A stretch of DNA of 64,000 nt from Mactra quadrangularis (GCA_025267735.1 CM046297.1:27616011-27680010); one strand, 5' to 3'; positions 22,867 to 34,320 are shown, counted from the first letter of the stretch. The notes: generated by a model from the sequence alone, not told the origin. A program made the numbers and translations.

Positions 22867-22900
22867 GGAGAGAGTTAGAGGGGGGGAGGAGCAGACAGGG
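22785..22900 (+). repeat. (GA)n microsatellite with 13-G run
   Basis: Interrupted GA repeats with CGCG and GCGA breaks, ending in 13 consecutive G (22856-22868) and a GGGGGG block (22880-22886). Open frames on both strands across it (RE-rich or SL-rich) are artefacts of the repeat. Confidence 0.9.
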
Positions 22901-23129
22901 AGACATAATTTCTTATAATTGCACTTGGCCCGCTACATGTACTAATTTTGGAAGTTTTGTAATCATCTTCTAAACAACTGTTTGGACAATCAAAATCTAT
23001 TATCTTAATAGCAGAAGAGTCTAAATATATCAATTTAGACTTCTCAAATTAAACATTGGGGACTCAAAAGATTTTGCAATAACCAATGTGTTCTGAATAG
23101 CGAATCTTTACAGACTCAATAAGTAAAGA

Positions 23130-23215
23130 ACGTGGCCGAGTGGTTCCGACGTTGTGCTGGTTCTCATTGGATAACCATCCCCGCGTTGGTTCGAATCTGT
23201 CCCAAAATTCTTTCC
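23130..23215 (+). repeat. tRNA-headed SINE remnant, Leu/Ser-like (D2)
   Basis: GTGGCCGAGTGGTTCCGACG gives a box A, and GTTGGTTCGAATC a box B, about 65 bases apart, in the style of a class II tRNA. It parallels the minus-strand head at 1665-1768. The 3' side lacks a matching acceptor strand, so I do not call a tRNA gene. Confidence 0.5.
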
Positions 23216-24102
23216 CAAAATCTATCCTTTTCAACCTCTATACCTTTGAGCAAAAAAAATCTCTGCTTCGTGTTCAGTTCTGGGGGATCAAGAAGCGGAC
23301 TAGAAAGTGATTAATCTAAGTTGTAACCTAAATTATACAAATTCTATTTTAGACAAAGAGATAGACAGAGAGGCAGTGACAGAGAAACGACGATTTAGAG
23401 ACAAACAAACATACAACGACAGAGAGAAAACGTATGTATAATAATTATCCTAATATAAAACCTCCTATAAAACAAATGTGTTAAATCTGCAATAAATTAT
23501 GTTATATTTTATAAACTGTCAACTTAACAAACTGTTTCCCTGTTTTCGTATAACACTGTATAAAATGTTAAAACATAATGTCACAATGTGATGACACACT
23601 GTCGTTGAATTCTGAATCTAAAATGTTAAAATGTCACTCGAAAAGCCAGTCGGGTGATTCCGTAAAATGACGTTGAGTGCGTAGCGCGTAGCGCAGCTAT
23701 CGCCGAAGTTTGCCGAATGAAGTACGAAAAAGTAATTTATGTAGGAAATCTTTCGCTTGACATGTCTTCACAACGTTGCTTTTTGAGTGACATGAAAATT
23801 GTTGATTGCATTGTGAGTTTGACATAATTTTTTAAAGACAGGTTTGAAAAAATGTAGTGAATTAAAATATTAGGCTTAAAATGTGCATAGCTTGGTGATT
23901 TTATAGGTGACTAGGCAATTTCATACGGTCGCTATGAAGCATGAACTTTGCTATGTAATTATTAGCCTTAATAATAGATTGTATTTTCGGTTAGCCAAAT
24001 GCAAGGGATGTTTATTTCAGTTTCTTATACAGGTCTTATAAGGTTAGGGTAAAGTTTAGATGCATATTTGAGCTTGTTTGTATTCAAAGTCATCATGACA
24101 GG
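23216..24102. other. No gene; purine-rich and CpG patches
   Basis: An imperfect AGAGACAGAG purine tract lies at 23350-23430, and a small GCGTAGCGCGTAGCGCAG stretch near 23680. Nothing else is recognised. Confidence 0.35.
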
Positions 24103-24110
24103 TTAAAACC
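24103..24110 (+). repeat. Left 8-bp TSD of hAT element
   Basis: TTAAAACC, repeated exactly at 24561-24568. Confidence 0.9.
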
Positions 24111-24560
24111 TAGGGGTGTAACGGTTAACCGATAGACCGGTTAATATTGCAATACGACTTCTGAGGGTTTTTAACCGGTTCGTTTTTCTCTGAACCGGTT
24201 TTTCTAGTTATGTTTCATACTGATTGTTTTTATCAGAGTCTGAAATTTAAATGTTTGAATTAATGTTAAAATGTGTTCAGAAACTTGAAATATTTTTCGT
24301 AAAGTGAGAGAATAAATATCTTCAAAAGTCCATTCAAAACCTTTTTTCTAACTTATTCAAACATTTGCGTAATACGTGTAGATCATTTGAAAATACAAAT
24401 ATCTATGTATAATGCTGATAAAATTAAGACGATGCACGTGCATTAATTTATGCTATGCATGTATGCGCAGAGAACAATATGTATTGCAATATATTGCAAT
24501 ACGGGTTTCATGTATTGCAATATATTGCAATACGGTTTTTACCGTATTGTTACACCCCTA
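24111..24560. mobile_element. Non-autonomous hAT element (450 bp)
   Basis: Termini TAGGGGTGTAAC and GTTACACCCCTA are perfect 12-bp inverted repeats of the TAGGGGTG type found in hAT elements. Identical 8-bp duplications (TTAAAACC) flank it, the diagnostic length for hAT. Sub-terminal regions carry CCGGTTAA-type inverted words and two direct copies of GTATTGCAATATATTGCAAT (24481-24535). No transposase frame is present. Confidence 0.92.
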
Positions 24561-24568
24561 TTAAAACC
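24561..24568 (+). repeat. Right 8-bp TSD of hAT element
   Basis: Exact copy of 24103-24110. Confidence 0.9.
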
Positions 24569-24894
24569 AGGTTGCATAAACAGGTGTGAGATTCATTAAA
24601 CAAAATCAAGCCCAATAGATCACGATATCTTGTCTCTTTTAATGACAATATATGATTTTGTAATGACATTTTTGAGCTCAGAGTACATGGTCGGTCAGAA
24701 CATGATTAAATGTTGAAGCTAGCCTAAAAGTGTATGGTAGGTGAAAGTTTTGTAGTTGGCTTCTTGGACTAAGATCTTGGTCGCTACCTTTCGGGTCAGC
24801 ATTAAAGAATATGGATAAGTTACGTCACTGCATGTGACTGAAAATTCATCTCGCCATAATCTGTAAATGAAAGCCCTCAGGTTCACTATAGTAA

Positions 24895-25060
24895 TTGTAT
24901 TTTATTGTCCACATTTCTTTATAATTCTAAATTCGCTGACTTTTACAGCTATTACCCCTAGTCATCGGACTACTCGTATCTATCTATAAATCATCTTTGT
25001 TTCGAGTATGTGCATGCAGCAGTTGAGTTTGCGCAACAGGATTATACCATCCATCCTGGA
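24895..25060. repeat. Weak dispersed repeat with tRNA-like core
   Basis: CTATTACCCCTAGTCATCGG and the following ACTAC match the arrangement at 39655-39685 (TATTACCCCTGGCCATTAGG, CTAC). On the minus strand these read like a box A (AGTAGTCCGATGACTAG). Very degraded. Confidence 0.3.
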
Positions 25061-25120
25061 AGGAACATATGGGTGAATTAAAGCAATCCCAAGCGTATAT
25101 ATGCTTAGCGATATTAATAA

Positions 25121-25185
25121 GGTTTGAACCCGGCATTCTTCGAGCCTAACGCTTGCGATCTTCTTCTCGCCCTAAGCTCTTAATG
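25121..25185 (-). repeat. Decayed tRNA-like sequence
   Basis: The minus strand ends in GCCGGGTTCAAACC, a box-B-like sequence, preceded by TTAGGGCGAGAAGAAGATCG. A SINE head remnant is likely. Confidence 0.35.
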
Positions 25186-25537
25186 TAGCGGAAATGTAGT
25201 GTATCCTGAAGTAGTATGATTGAATGACATTGGGTTTCCACTAGATTAAATACTTTTATTTTTTTACTTAAGTTTTAACCTTTAACAAATATTTGTCAGC
25301 GTGGTTAGTGTAAACGATTATTTTTTTCCCGGATGTTCAAACGATACATCAACTAAATTACGCAAACAAACAAAACAAACACTTCAAATAGCTTAAGTGA
25401 TAATTTTGCAAAAAAGAATAAAATATCTTGGCTTAATTTATGAACATTTTTGATTGGTCAATTTATGGCAATATGATATATTTGAACCAATGAAATCATG
25501 TTTCTCTTAGAGGTGTGTAGGTTTCCATAAAATTGAA

Positions 25538-25600
25538 CGCATGACCTCTGGCCTCGCAGCCATAACGCCCTACCGACTGATCTAGCCAGGCGACTAAATT
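25538..25600 (-). repeat. Decayed tRNA-like sequence
   Basis: On the minus strand: GTCGCCTGGCTAGATCAGTC, GGTAGGGCG, then GGCCAGAGGTCATGCGTTC. The box A (TAGATCAGTCGG) is good and box B is weak. No body that I can match to the other SINE families. Confidence 0.4.
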
Positions 25601-27950
25601 AAGCTCTAAAGTCTTGACGAACGATCTTCTTGAATCGTTTTGTTGACTCGATGTACATAAATTTCTATTTCAACTTAAGTTTTACTATTAATTTACAAAG
25701 TCAGCAAGAAATCTTTGATCCACGTGAATTAATGTCATAGTAATTCACACACAAGCGAATGATTGTTAGATTTCGTGCGGATTTATTGTTAAAAACATCT
25801 AAGAGGTTAACTCGCCTATTACATGATATAAAACACAACCCAAACCGGTATAAATTCCGTCCGACCGGCCTACCGAAATACAAAAAAAAGTTAAACCCAT
25901 TCTTTTTCCTACCGCATAAATGATTAGGTCTAAATTACTTAACTTGTCATTTAAAACTAAATCATTCATGAGGGGAGAAAACACATCTAAACGTTGATAA
26001 AAAAATGTATATCTAGTTTGTCGCTTGTACTTCTAGTTTTACTAAAACTTTTAAGTGGAGGGTGTTTTCGTCAACAAGCCTTGTGTAACCACATGGAAAT
26101 TCTCGAGTGTTAAGTTTTCGTTGCATGAGTGGTAAAATCCGGATACATTACGACTTCAATGCAAACCGCACGTTTTCGACTGTCTGCCTGTTTTGTATTG
26201 CATCTCAGCATTCTCCAAGACGTCTTAGTTGATTAGCTTTGAGCTTTTCGACTATCCAAACGAATGAACTTCAGTCGGAGCGTTGTTCAGACGAGTTCGA
26301 CAACGCAGTGGTTTTAGGTTTTTAGTGAATATTCATTCCATGTATGAAATTTTGTGATTTTATATTTTTATTTTTTTTTCACTAATACTTAGTTAGTGGA
26401 AGTATATAAACTTGTTTGCATACTGATTCATAGAAAACTACGCACGTCGAAGTGACGTGTCTGTTACATTTATTTTGTCAGATTCAGTTATATCATTGTT
26501 TGGGAGAAAATGATATAATATCATAATATCAGTTGAAAATATTTTATACTTTGGAGACAAATTGAATTAAACGAAATTTGGGATTATATAGTCGAGTTAA
26601 CAAAGGTTAGTGTGATTTTATTTACTTATTTTTAATAATGGTTTTACACAAAATTGGTGAAATGTATAAACATAAAATTTTCAGTGAGGCTTGTATTAAA
26701 ATTTGTTTCTCAGTATATTTCAACGAAAAAATATGTTTAATTTATGCAGCCCTTTTCATCTATTGTTATCTAGTATCTAGTATCTTGTATGAAAAGGGCA
26801 TTAAACATATTCAAGCGTCATGACTCTTAAATACTAAAATAGTCGAAACAGCTACTTAACTTCTTAAGCGTCTTGTATTTGACTATAAAATACAACAACT
26901 GTCGAAACAGCAACTTTGTGAATTGTAATCAAAATTTGTTGAACTAAATGACAGTCATCTCTTTTGCAGTAATTCATTTGAAGTTTAAAACTTACACATT
27001 TTAATGCATTTTCTTTTTCATTACATTACATTTACATTTTATAACTAAATTTAAATCACGTTGCACATAATGCATCGCTTTAATCTCTTTTATGTCCTAC
27101 CGACCGGTGACATCAAAGGGCTCGCCGCAAAATTAGTAAATGTATTAGAGAAGTAAAATTGCTCATAGTTATGATGTTTTGTATTTAATTTGTTTCTTAA
27201 TTAGCTACAACTTATCAAATGTATCTTGTTTATTCATATGAAAGGTCCCTTTACACTACTTGAAATAATTATTATCTCGCATCTATTTGTTTGGGGACAT
27301 ATCTTGCTTGTTATAAATAAGTGAGTTGTGTTTTATGACTAAAATGAAAATGTGCAAGTTTATTTGTGATGTTAGTTGTTCGATGAGAGTCACTTTCTCT
27401 AAAATCGACGACCCTAGTTAAATTTTGTTTGTGAGAATGATACAGTTAGCGATCGGCTCACCACGATGAGTGTTTTGTCTGTACAGGGGATAAGCTGGGT
27501 TCAAGCTTTAAAATGGCATTGCAGTATTTTATTCATATCAATATCATCATAACCATTGAACCAAAAATAGTGAAAGTTCGATAGCTCCTAGATGGGTCGA
27601 ATATTTTACTTGGCACCAATGTGTTTTCCTTATCTACCTAGTATCTAAATAGCCTCATGGAAAACTAAAAAAACGGAAGGCAGATAAAATATCGATTTCG
27701 ATGGGTCAATCTCCTCGATTCGCTTTGACATTTTATCACAAACGTTCCAGGTTCGACATTTCGATGTTTTTACTGTTTATGTTCGGTGCTGGGCTGAAAG
27801 TACGTCTTTTAACTGTCGTACATTAGATCTATGTCGTAAATGCATGTTAATATAAATATATGATACTCACGATGAAATTAAGTCGTACGACAGTTTTCAT
27901 AAAATGTTCCCCAGGTGGTACATACTATTATGGAAAACAGATGTAACAAT
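25601..27950. other. No recognised gene
   Basis: AT-rich. The 26100-26330 part is less AT-rich and holds a few CpG words, but I found no open frame or splice pattern that would justify an exon call. Confidence 0.35.
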
Positions 27951-27954
27951 ATAA

Positions 27955-28200
27955 GTCTATCTACGGTAGCCAAGGAATGACATCATGATTTCTAAGTGAA
28001 AATAGGTTTTTAGTATAAAAAATTTAGACACATAATACCATATTTTGTGCGTAATATTATATCCTATGTACGGTAGTCAATGAGTGCCATCGTGAAGTTT
28101 GGTGTGAAAGTAGGTTTCTTGTTTAAAAACCAAAGAAATGATACCCTATCTGTGTCTCTGATTCAAAATGCTATAGTATAACAGTAGGTTTTGAGTTTAC
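27955..28200 (+). repeat. Two diverged tandem units of about 110 bp
   Basis: TCTACGGTAGCCAAGGAATG (27961) and ATGTACGGTAGTCAATGAGT (28066) start units that both continue with CATC.TGA, GTGAAA.TAGGTTT. A shorter third piece (AGTAGGTTTTGAG) lies just before the TA tract. Confidence 0.5.
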
Positions 28201-28202
28201 TA

Positions 28203-28205
<3 letters not shown>

Positions 28206-28279
<74 letters not shown>
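28206..28279. repeat. (TA)n microsatellite, about 37 units
   Basis: Uninterrupted TA dinucleotides. The exact length is likely to vary between individuals and assemblies. Confidence 0.97.
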
Positions 28280-28285
<6 letters not shown>

Positions 28286-29390
28286 GACGCTAATTAATTT
28301 GCCGTAGCGCTTTCAGCCTATATATATACGTTTTTGACAATCTGATCTCGATCGTCTTATGAAACTTGCAAGTAACGGAAATTGCCGAGTAATTACGATT
28401 ACGTTTTCCTAACATATTCGGAACAAATCGGCAATTCATTAAACTAGTTGATTATCTTAGAGTTTACTCAAGAACGATAACTCTAGAACAATTTCTTGAT
28501 ACATTTTGGCAAACCAACTAAATAAATTCACGAGAAATGACCGAAAGTTTTCGATGTTTTTTGTATAATAATCGTATTTGCTCGGATTTTCCCGTAATAT
28601 TCATTATTTATTTTCATTTGACAAACCCCTGTTAGTACATCTATTTATTTATACTAGAACATTAAACCAGTCTGCTAATAGGGCATCCTTATGGAGCAGA
28701 ACGGAACCTCTTAAAATCTCAAATCATAAATCGTAACACAATCGTAACTTCTCGGCAAATTCCATGACCTGAACGTATGTTTTCACTAGGTAAACCCTAT
28801 CGAGCAGAAATTGATCTTAAAAATGACAGGTGAGGTTTAGAATGGAGCGATTGAGTTACGACCGTACAAGAACTTGAAAATAAGAAATAAAATACACATT
28901 TGTTCAACTAATGACTTTTTTAATCATTTCTCGATTGATATCTTTAGGTTAGATAATTCAAAATGTTTAACCGTTCGGAGGAAAGGAAGTTTTGATGAGT
29001 TGGCAAATTACACAAAAAATCAAGAAATACTTATAGCCTATTAACAATTCGTCGAGGACTACTTGATTTCTCGAAAAAATGATATTTTTTACAAGTGCTG
29101 TTCGCATATATATTTTCCTTATCGTATTTTTATTTGTTGTATAATCTGTTATATGAAGTGGCAACTTATCTATTTCGCATTTTAGTGAGTTTAGCTAATT
29201 GTTATTATGATGGAAAATGTGATGGATTTGTGGAGATTTCTTAAGTCACAAGTACCTAATAAAAAGCAATTGGCTTATTGTTACACTGTTATAAAGACAA
29301 TTAAATCATACATCTACACATGATGACGTCACACATGCATGAATTATCACAATGATGATTATGTAATGTGGCATTCCTTGAGCGGTAGCT
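28280..29390. other. No recognised feature
   Basis: AT-rich; one perfect CRE-like TGACGTCA at 29323-29330. No supported exon. Confidence 0.4.
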
Positions 29391-29394
29391 GTAA

Positions 29395-29885
29395 TTAATG
29401 AACGGTCGCTGTTAAGAGTTGTATATCAAAAATGGCCGTTGTTGAAAATATTATGTTATAAATCTTGGTCGTTGTTAGGAGGCGGCTGTTATGAAAGGAG
29501 GTCGTTGTTATGGGATGGCTGATATATAAAATGGTCGTTTTTTGAGTGATAGCTGATATGAAAAAAGGTCATTTTTAGAGGTAGCTGATATGAAAAAAGT
29601 CATTTTTAGAGATAGCTGATATGAAAAAGGTCATTTTTAGAGGTAGCTGATATGAAAAGTTGTCGTTTTTGAGGGGTAGTTGGCATGATTTTGGTCGTTT
29701 TTAAAGGTCGCTGATATGATAAGTGATTGTTTTTGAGAGGTAGTAGATATGAAACGTGGTCGTTGTTGAAAGTAGCTGACATAAAAATGGTCGTTTTTAA
29801 TAGATAGGTGATATGAAATGTGGTCGTTTTTAGAAGTAGCTGATATGAAAATTGGTCGTTCATGAGAAGTAGCAAATACGAACGA
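29395..29885 (+). repeat. Tandem array of 30-36-bp units
   Basis: At least a dozen diverged units of the form GGTCGTTTTTAGAGGTAGCT followed by GATATGAAAA. The best preserved are at 29560-29670. Unit length varies, so the minus-strand open frames across it (rich in SYLLKTT) are translation artefacts of a repeat that happens to lack stops. Confidence 0.85.
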
Positions 29886-30290
29886 TGAACCCTGCTGAGG
29901 ATAAGCAGTTTTGCGAAATATGTTGTTGTTGAGCGATCGTTGTGAATCAGTGCATGTTTTAACGATGGTGGTCGTGAAGCAAAAAATCACTTCAATTTAA
30001 CATAATGAAACATAATAATACCATTTATTGATACTTCACTTAGGGTATAGTCTAATTTCTGTACGAATCGATCCGTGAAAACCGTAACAAGATGAAAATA
30101 TATCAATTTATTCAAGCTGACTGCAATGCAGATTTTAATACAATTATCAAAATGTTTTATCCAACATCTATCAACATCTGCAACTTAGACTAAGGTAATA
30201 GTATAGAAATAATTTGGTTCCCGTGCTATATTTTTTGGAGAAAATGAGGCTGGTCGGTATCATCTTTTCATGTTTATTCTAGAGATGGGC
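29886..30290. other. No recognised feature
   Basis: AT-rich interval between the array and the hairpin. Confidence 0.4.
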
Positions 30291-30295
30291 CATTC

Positions 30296-30357
30296 GGAAC
30301 GCCCCGGCCATTCATTTAATGAGTATTGTTATTGGTAATGAATGGCCGAGGCGTTCC
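30296..30357. repeat. 62-nt near-perfect hairpin
   Basis: Arms 30296-30316 and 30337-30357 pair at 20 of 21 positions (GGAACGCCCCGGCCATTCAT and its partner), with a 20-nt AT-rich loop. The arms are GC-rich in an AT-rich setting. It could be a miniature foldback element or a structured transcript. No second copy was seen. Confidence 0.75.
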
Positions 30358-30476
30358 AAATAGAGAAGGTCGATATATTTGAATGTGATCATGGGTAAGC
30401 AATTAATATGTACACGAATAAACAATCATAAAGTGAAAAATTAATCACTGTTATAAAGTTTTATAGTTTTACTGAG

Positions 30477-30488
30477 CACTCCATATTC
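30477..30488 (+). repeat. Left TSD of SINE B1
   Basis: CACTCCATATTC, repeated exactly at 30771-30782. Confidence 0.85.
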
Positions 30489-30770
30489 TTTGTTTACTGG
30501 TTTTAACGCCATGTCAACACAATCTAGGTCATTTTCAGCTACCAGCGCACCTAGCCTAACTTTTTTGGACCCTTGTCTATTACCAGTATTCACCTACCCT
30601 TCCACAAGGCCGGAAACTTCTCTATATTATCTAATCAATGGAGGAAATTTGACATTATTGTCAAATTTTCATGAAGGGTATAACCTCCCCGGATGGGATT
30701 CGAACCCATACCCCCTTTGTGACACGAGATTCCAAATTCCGCGCTACTTACTGCGCTATCGACCCGGCTT
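30489..30770 (-). mobile_element. SINE family B, full length (282 bp)
   Basis: On the minus strand the tRNA head (GCCGGGTCGATAGCGCAG...) has box A TAGCGCAGTAAG (30747-30758) and box B GGTTCGAATCC (30696-30706). The body contains GGTGAATACTGGTAATAGAC, AAGGGTCC, TTAGGCTAGGTGCGCTGG, AAAATGACC and ends GGCGTTAAAACC with a short AAAC tail. Perfect 12-bp target duplications flank it. Other copies lack the head. The plus-strand open frames of 138 and 70 codons here are antisense to the SINE and not genes. Confidence 0.9.
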
Positions 30771-30782
30771 CACTCCATATTC
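30771..30782 (+). repeat. Right TSD of SINE B1
   Basis: Exact copy of 30477-30488. Confidence 0.85.
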
Positions 30783-33120
30783 AGACATTCAACAAATTTG
30801 CAAAGGGAAACAATGTTCGCCGATTCGCACTTGCAGTTTTATTCGTACTGAAGCGTTTCGTACTAGAGATAGGCATTTATTAAATTGTATTTGCATTTTG
30901 TTATAAATTACATTCAGGCGGAGCCGCTATGGATTTGTGGGCTGGGATGAGAAACTAAGAATTATTTTACTATTGTCTAACTGATATGATTTCACTTCAA
31001 CTATTTAGTTGTAGATTTATTACATATAATGAAAGAGGATAAATATTCTAAGTAGATCGTTTTTCCACGATTGATCGTAATTTGAATGCCTGTAGATAAC
31101 TACTTGTTGCATAATGATAGCATATAAATCACTGTGAAATTGTTTTACAGTTTGAAATGTGCTTACATAACAAGTTTAACACGTTTTGACGATATGTCAA
31201 GTTGTGGGTTTAGTTTGATTTGTTTAGTAAGTTATTTTATAAAATTGAAGAAAAGCACGTTTTTAATGGATGTGGGGAAGGGAGCATCGACTGTGATAAT
31301 AAATTTGGCTAGTAGTGAGAAGGGCTAAGTGTGTGGCCTATTTTAGAATTTACAAACTTGAGAGTCGACAAATATAAATTGACATTTCAATTCAAAATAA
31401 TATTTTTTGGTGTACAGTTTGCCTGCTAAAACAAGAATGTAGTTCTCCCTTATTCTCTAAAACTTAATATTAGACTTTATAATCAAGGTAATATTCATTT
31501 TGCCGTCAAGTGTTCAGAGAGGCGCCATGGCCTTGCCTGGCTGTTTATTTTGGCCTGGAAAGTTTAACAAATATAAAACTTTAATATGGCCGAATTGAGT
31601 TCCCTTAATAACCATCACCTCCGATAGGTCCTTACTTCCGCAATAAACAACAAACAAAAATATTTTTTTTGGGTTACAAGCCTTTGGGGACCTACGACCT
31701 GCTACCGTGTATTAAAATACTAAGTATTGATATGTCACTAATACATACACAAACATAAGAATGAAATTATTCACATAATTCTTACTATTTTAAAGCATTT
31801 TAATGTTATCATGCATGTTTATTTTTACAAACTTAACATTGAAACTACAAACCGTTCACATGACACAAAAAAGTAAATAAATAAAACTTGCAGATGTTTA
31901 ACGTTCAATGTCCCAAGGCTTAATGACCAAACCGGTTTAAGGCGAAAACTCGTGCTACTCTTACGCCATCTATCGGAGCTTTCAAATAAGGGAAAGTAAT
32001 TTTCCTCTAATTCAACATTTCAAACGACGAAAATTTCATTGATTGGATCGAAGTAGCTAAGAGGCCAAGGATAGTTGGATATTGTTTTTCTCAATGAAAT
32101 ACACTACAAAATTATGAATTTTACCAACTTATGTTGATAATGTTCTGAAAACCTTTAGATGTTCAAAACAAGATACATGTAGATAAACTGAATTGATACC
32201 GCGATGGCGTATACATGCTTAGAAATAATGACTTTTTCGGCGTAGCTGTCTAAGCTGGATTTTGATCTACATTTCTGTATAATGACGTCTCTGGGATTTC
32301 GGAAATCCGCCGTTCTATTGGATGATTTTATAAGCACTGAGAATGACGTACGGGGGAAACAGAGAAAACCCCCTCTTCGATTGGATGGCCCTGACACGCG
32401 CGAAAAAATAAAGGCCACACTATTGTAATGCAGTGTTTTACGAAATTTTGCTCCGTTCGTAGATTATTTTTTTTGGGTAGACTTCTATTGCTTTCCAAAG
32501 TGTTTTTTTATTTTGTAACAATAAAAAGTTACGTGTCAAACACAATATTTTATGGGTAAAATGAATTACGTCTCCAGATGTGAACCGGTTTCTAGTAAAA
32601 AGTCTGACATATTACCCAATAATTATTAAATTAGCCTCACTACGTCCAGTTTCCGGGGTTTACACTTTGAGAGTCACAGCTCCACATATAGACCAGTTCA
32701 TTGTTATTGTTATGATGTCTATAAATAGTAACAAGGAGCTGATAAAGACTACAGGTAACCGTTCGCTGGTTGGCAAGAAATGATAGCGAGTAAATACAAT
32801 GAAAACACAGTAATTTTAAAATTGCAATTACTAAGTCATTTTTCATCAAACAATTTTGCATTTTATATCACTAGAAAGGTCTTGAAATTCATATTTTGAA
32901 TATCTAAAAATTATTTGTCAAAAAGAATTGTTTTTTGTTGGCGAGTGTTTTTAATGATCTGCCCTATGAAACATTTAATATTCATAGCTCGAAGAGTTAT
33001 GTTTAATCAATTTAATCGTGCGGTTAAAGTGCTACTAGGGTATCAGTATTTTTTGTGAGCCACAAAATAAGAAATCTAGATGAATCGGTCTAGTAAACGC
33101 AGTTGTACCCCTTGTATATA
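30783..33120. other. No recognised gene
   Basis: AT-rich. A short CpG-bearing patch at 32260-32415 has TGACGTC, TGACGTA and two ATTGGATG (inverted CCAAT) words, which could be a mobile-element or promoter fragment. I cannot assign it. Confidence 0.35.
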
Positions 33121-33134
33121 AGTATATTAAAGGT

Positions 33135-33377
33135 ATGTTGGAAAAATCAAAGGGAGGTAACTTGACAATTCCCTGTGGTTATCAGTGTACGGCAATTGCA
33201 TTGGCTGTCATATTGTTTACGGTAGGCAATCATGTGCCAAGTCTGCGAAACTGGTCTGCAAATTTTGTTGATGAAGTGATGATGCGTGGTCACAACTTGT
33301 ATGAGCAAATACTAACGGAATCTGGCAATCCATCACCACGTCAAAAAATAGGTTTTAACATTAGTGGTCCTATGTAA
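33135..33377 (+). pseudogene. Fragment of cysteine-protease-like ORF (GxQCTA motif)
   Basis: An open frame of 80 codons. Residues 15-23 read GYQCTAIAL and residues 51-58 RGHNLYEQ, preceded by WSANFVDEV. A Gly-x-Gln-Cys-Thr-Ala-x-Ala-Leu segment followed some 30 residues later by a VD.V..RG..LY segment is the arrangement I know from the N-terminal part of OTU/C76-like cysteine protease domains, which are common in transposon-encoded helicase-type proteins of invertebrates. Cys18 would be the nucleophile. The catalytic His half is absent: a stop comes at codon 81, and a repeat end follows within 50 bases. The fragment has no visible partner exon. It is probably a broken piece of a mobile-element gene; family assignment from memory of motifs only. 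Confidence 0.4.
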
Positions 33378-33404
33378 ATGGCTCTTCTGTGACCTTTGAC
33401 CTTT

Positions 33405-33449
33405 TCCTCAGGTGAGCACCCAGGGCCCTTTGGGTCCTCTTGTTTTTAA
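33405..33449 (+). repeat. Mollusc-type repeat terminus (GGGCCCTTTGGGTCC)
   Basis: CCTCAGGTGAGCACCCAGGG, then CCCTTTGGGTCCTCTTGTTT. I recognise this ending from repeats scattered through bivalve genomes. It follows the protease-like fragment directly, so the fragment may belong to that element. Confidence 0.45.
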
Positions 33450-34320
33450 ATCGACGCCGTTTGTCTTTTTTAAAGACATTTCTTGTTACAAGACAAATGT
33501 ATTTTTTCTAGACAAAACAATGCCGTTTTTTGATTTACTGTTTAGTTGATAAACCGAAAGGTTTATGAATAATCAGCAAACATGATTTAAAAGTCATTTA
33601 ACACTTGTCTGAAAAAAAGTTAGAACGCATATATCATTACCCATCATTCCATTGGTCACAAACTCCTCACAGTGCGTACGTGACACTTTGCAACTTGATT
33701 TTAATAAAGGGAAATAACCGATGCGGGGAGTTTGCATTGGTCATTCAGAGCCCTTCATTTCCTTGGTCATTCTTACACTCTATTAAAATAGTCCGGAGAG
33801 GTTGAATGATACATGGTAGGGCTGATTGACACACTAGACAACTGATGTGTCTTTATACAGGAATGTATGTCTAATGGAACACTCATTTAGACGTTATAGT
33901 GAGGGGATCGAGTTTCATTTTAATTACAAATTGTCACGGATAGATCGACATTAGAAAATAAAAAAATGATATGATTTTAATTAATTGAACATGGCATTTG
34001 TCATTAAATAAATAAAAGATTACATGGCGGATAGAGTACGGCTAAATTTATAGGAACTTAATCAGGGGTTACATAGCGGGCAGCGTATACGTAAATTTTG
34101 TTTGACATCATTTATCCAGTGTTAGATGAAAGACTATTACTTACATTGAATAAATTGCTATTTCGTTCGTCCTAAGTTGATATTTTGCATGTCCTACTTT
34201 GGTGTAAGAATGTTATAGCGTGTATGTGATGTTCGCTATTTCCTTCGTCTTCGTGCTGTTTCGATTTTGAGCTAAATGATTGCGAACCACATGCAATCAT
34301 AGGCTCGATTGAACGAGTTT
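33450..34320. other. No recognised gene
   Basis: Between 33610 and 33800, CATTGGTCA words flank an inverted CAAACTCC / GGAGTTTG pair. No named element or exon. Confidence 0.35.

Noticed and set aside
22773..22973. RE-rich or SL-rich proteins on either strand
   Set aside because: Direct translation of the GA microsatellite.
23130..23200. Leu/Ser tRNA gene
   Set aside because: The acceptor stem does not pair and a similar decayed head exists at 1665-1768; SINE remnant preferred.
29323..29330. CRE site TGACGTCA as promoter evidence
   Set aside because: A single 8-base match without a nearby gene is not informative.
29606..29990. Overlapping minus-strand frames of 89 and 117 codons
   Set aside because: They are translations of the 30-36-bp tandem array in two frames.
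30685..30770. tRNA gene on the minus strand
   Set aside because: It is the head of full-length SINE B1 with 12-bp target duplications.
30490..30906. 138-codon plus-strand open frame
   Set aside because: It lies antisense across SINE B1 (30489-30770) and its body; openness follows from the SINE sequence and no domain is recognisable.
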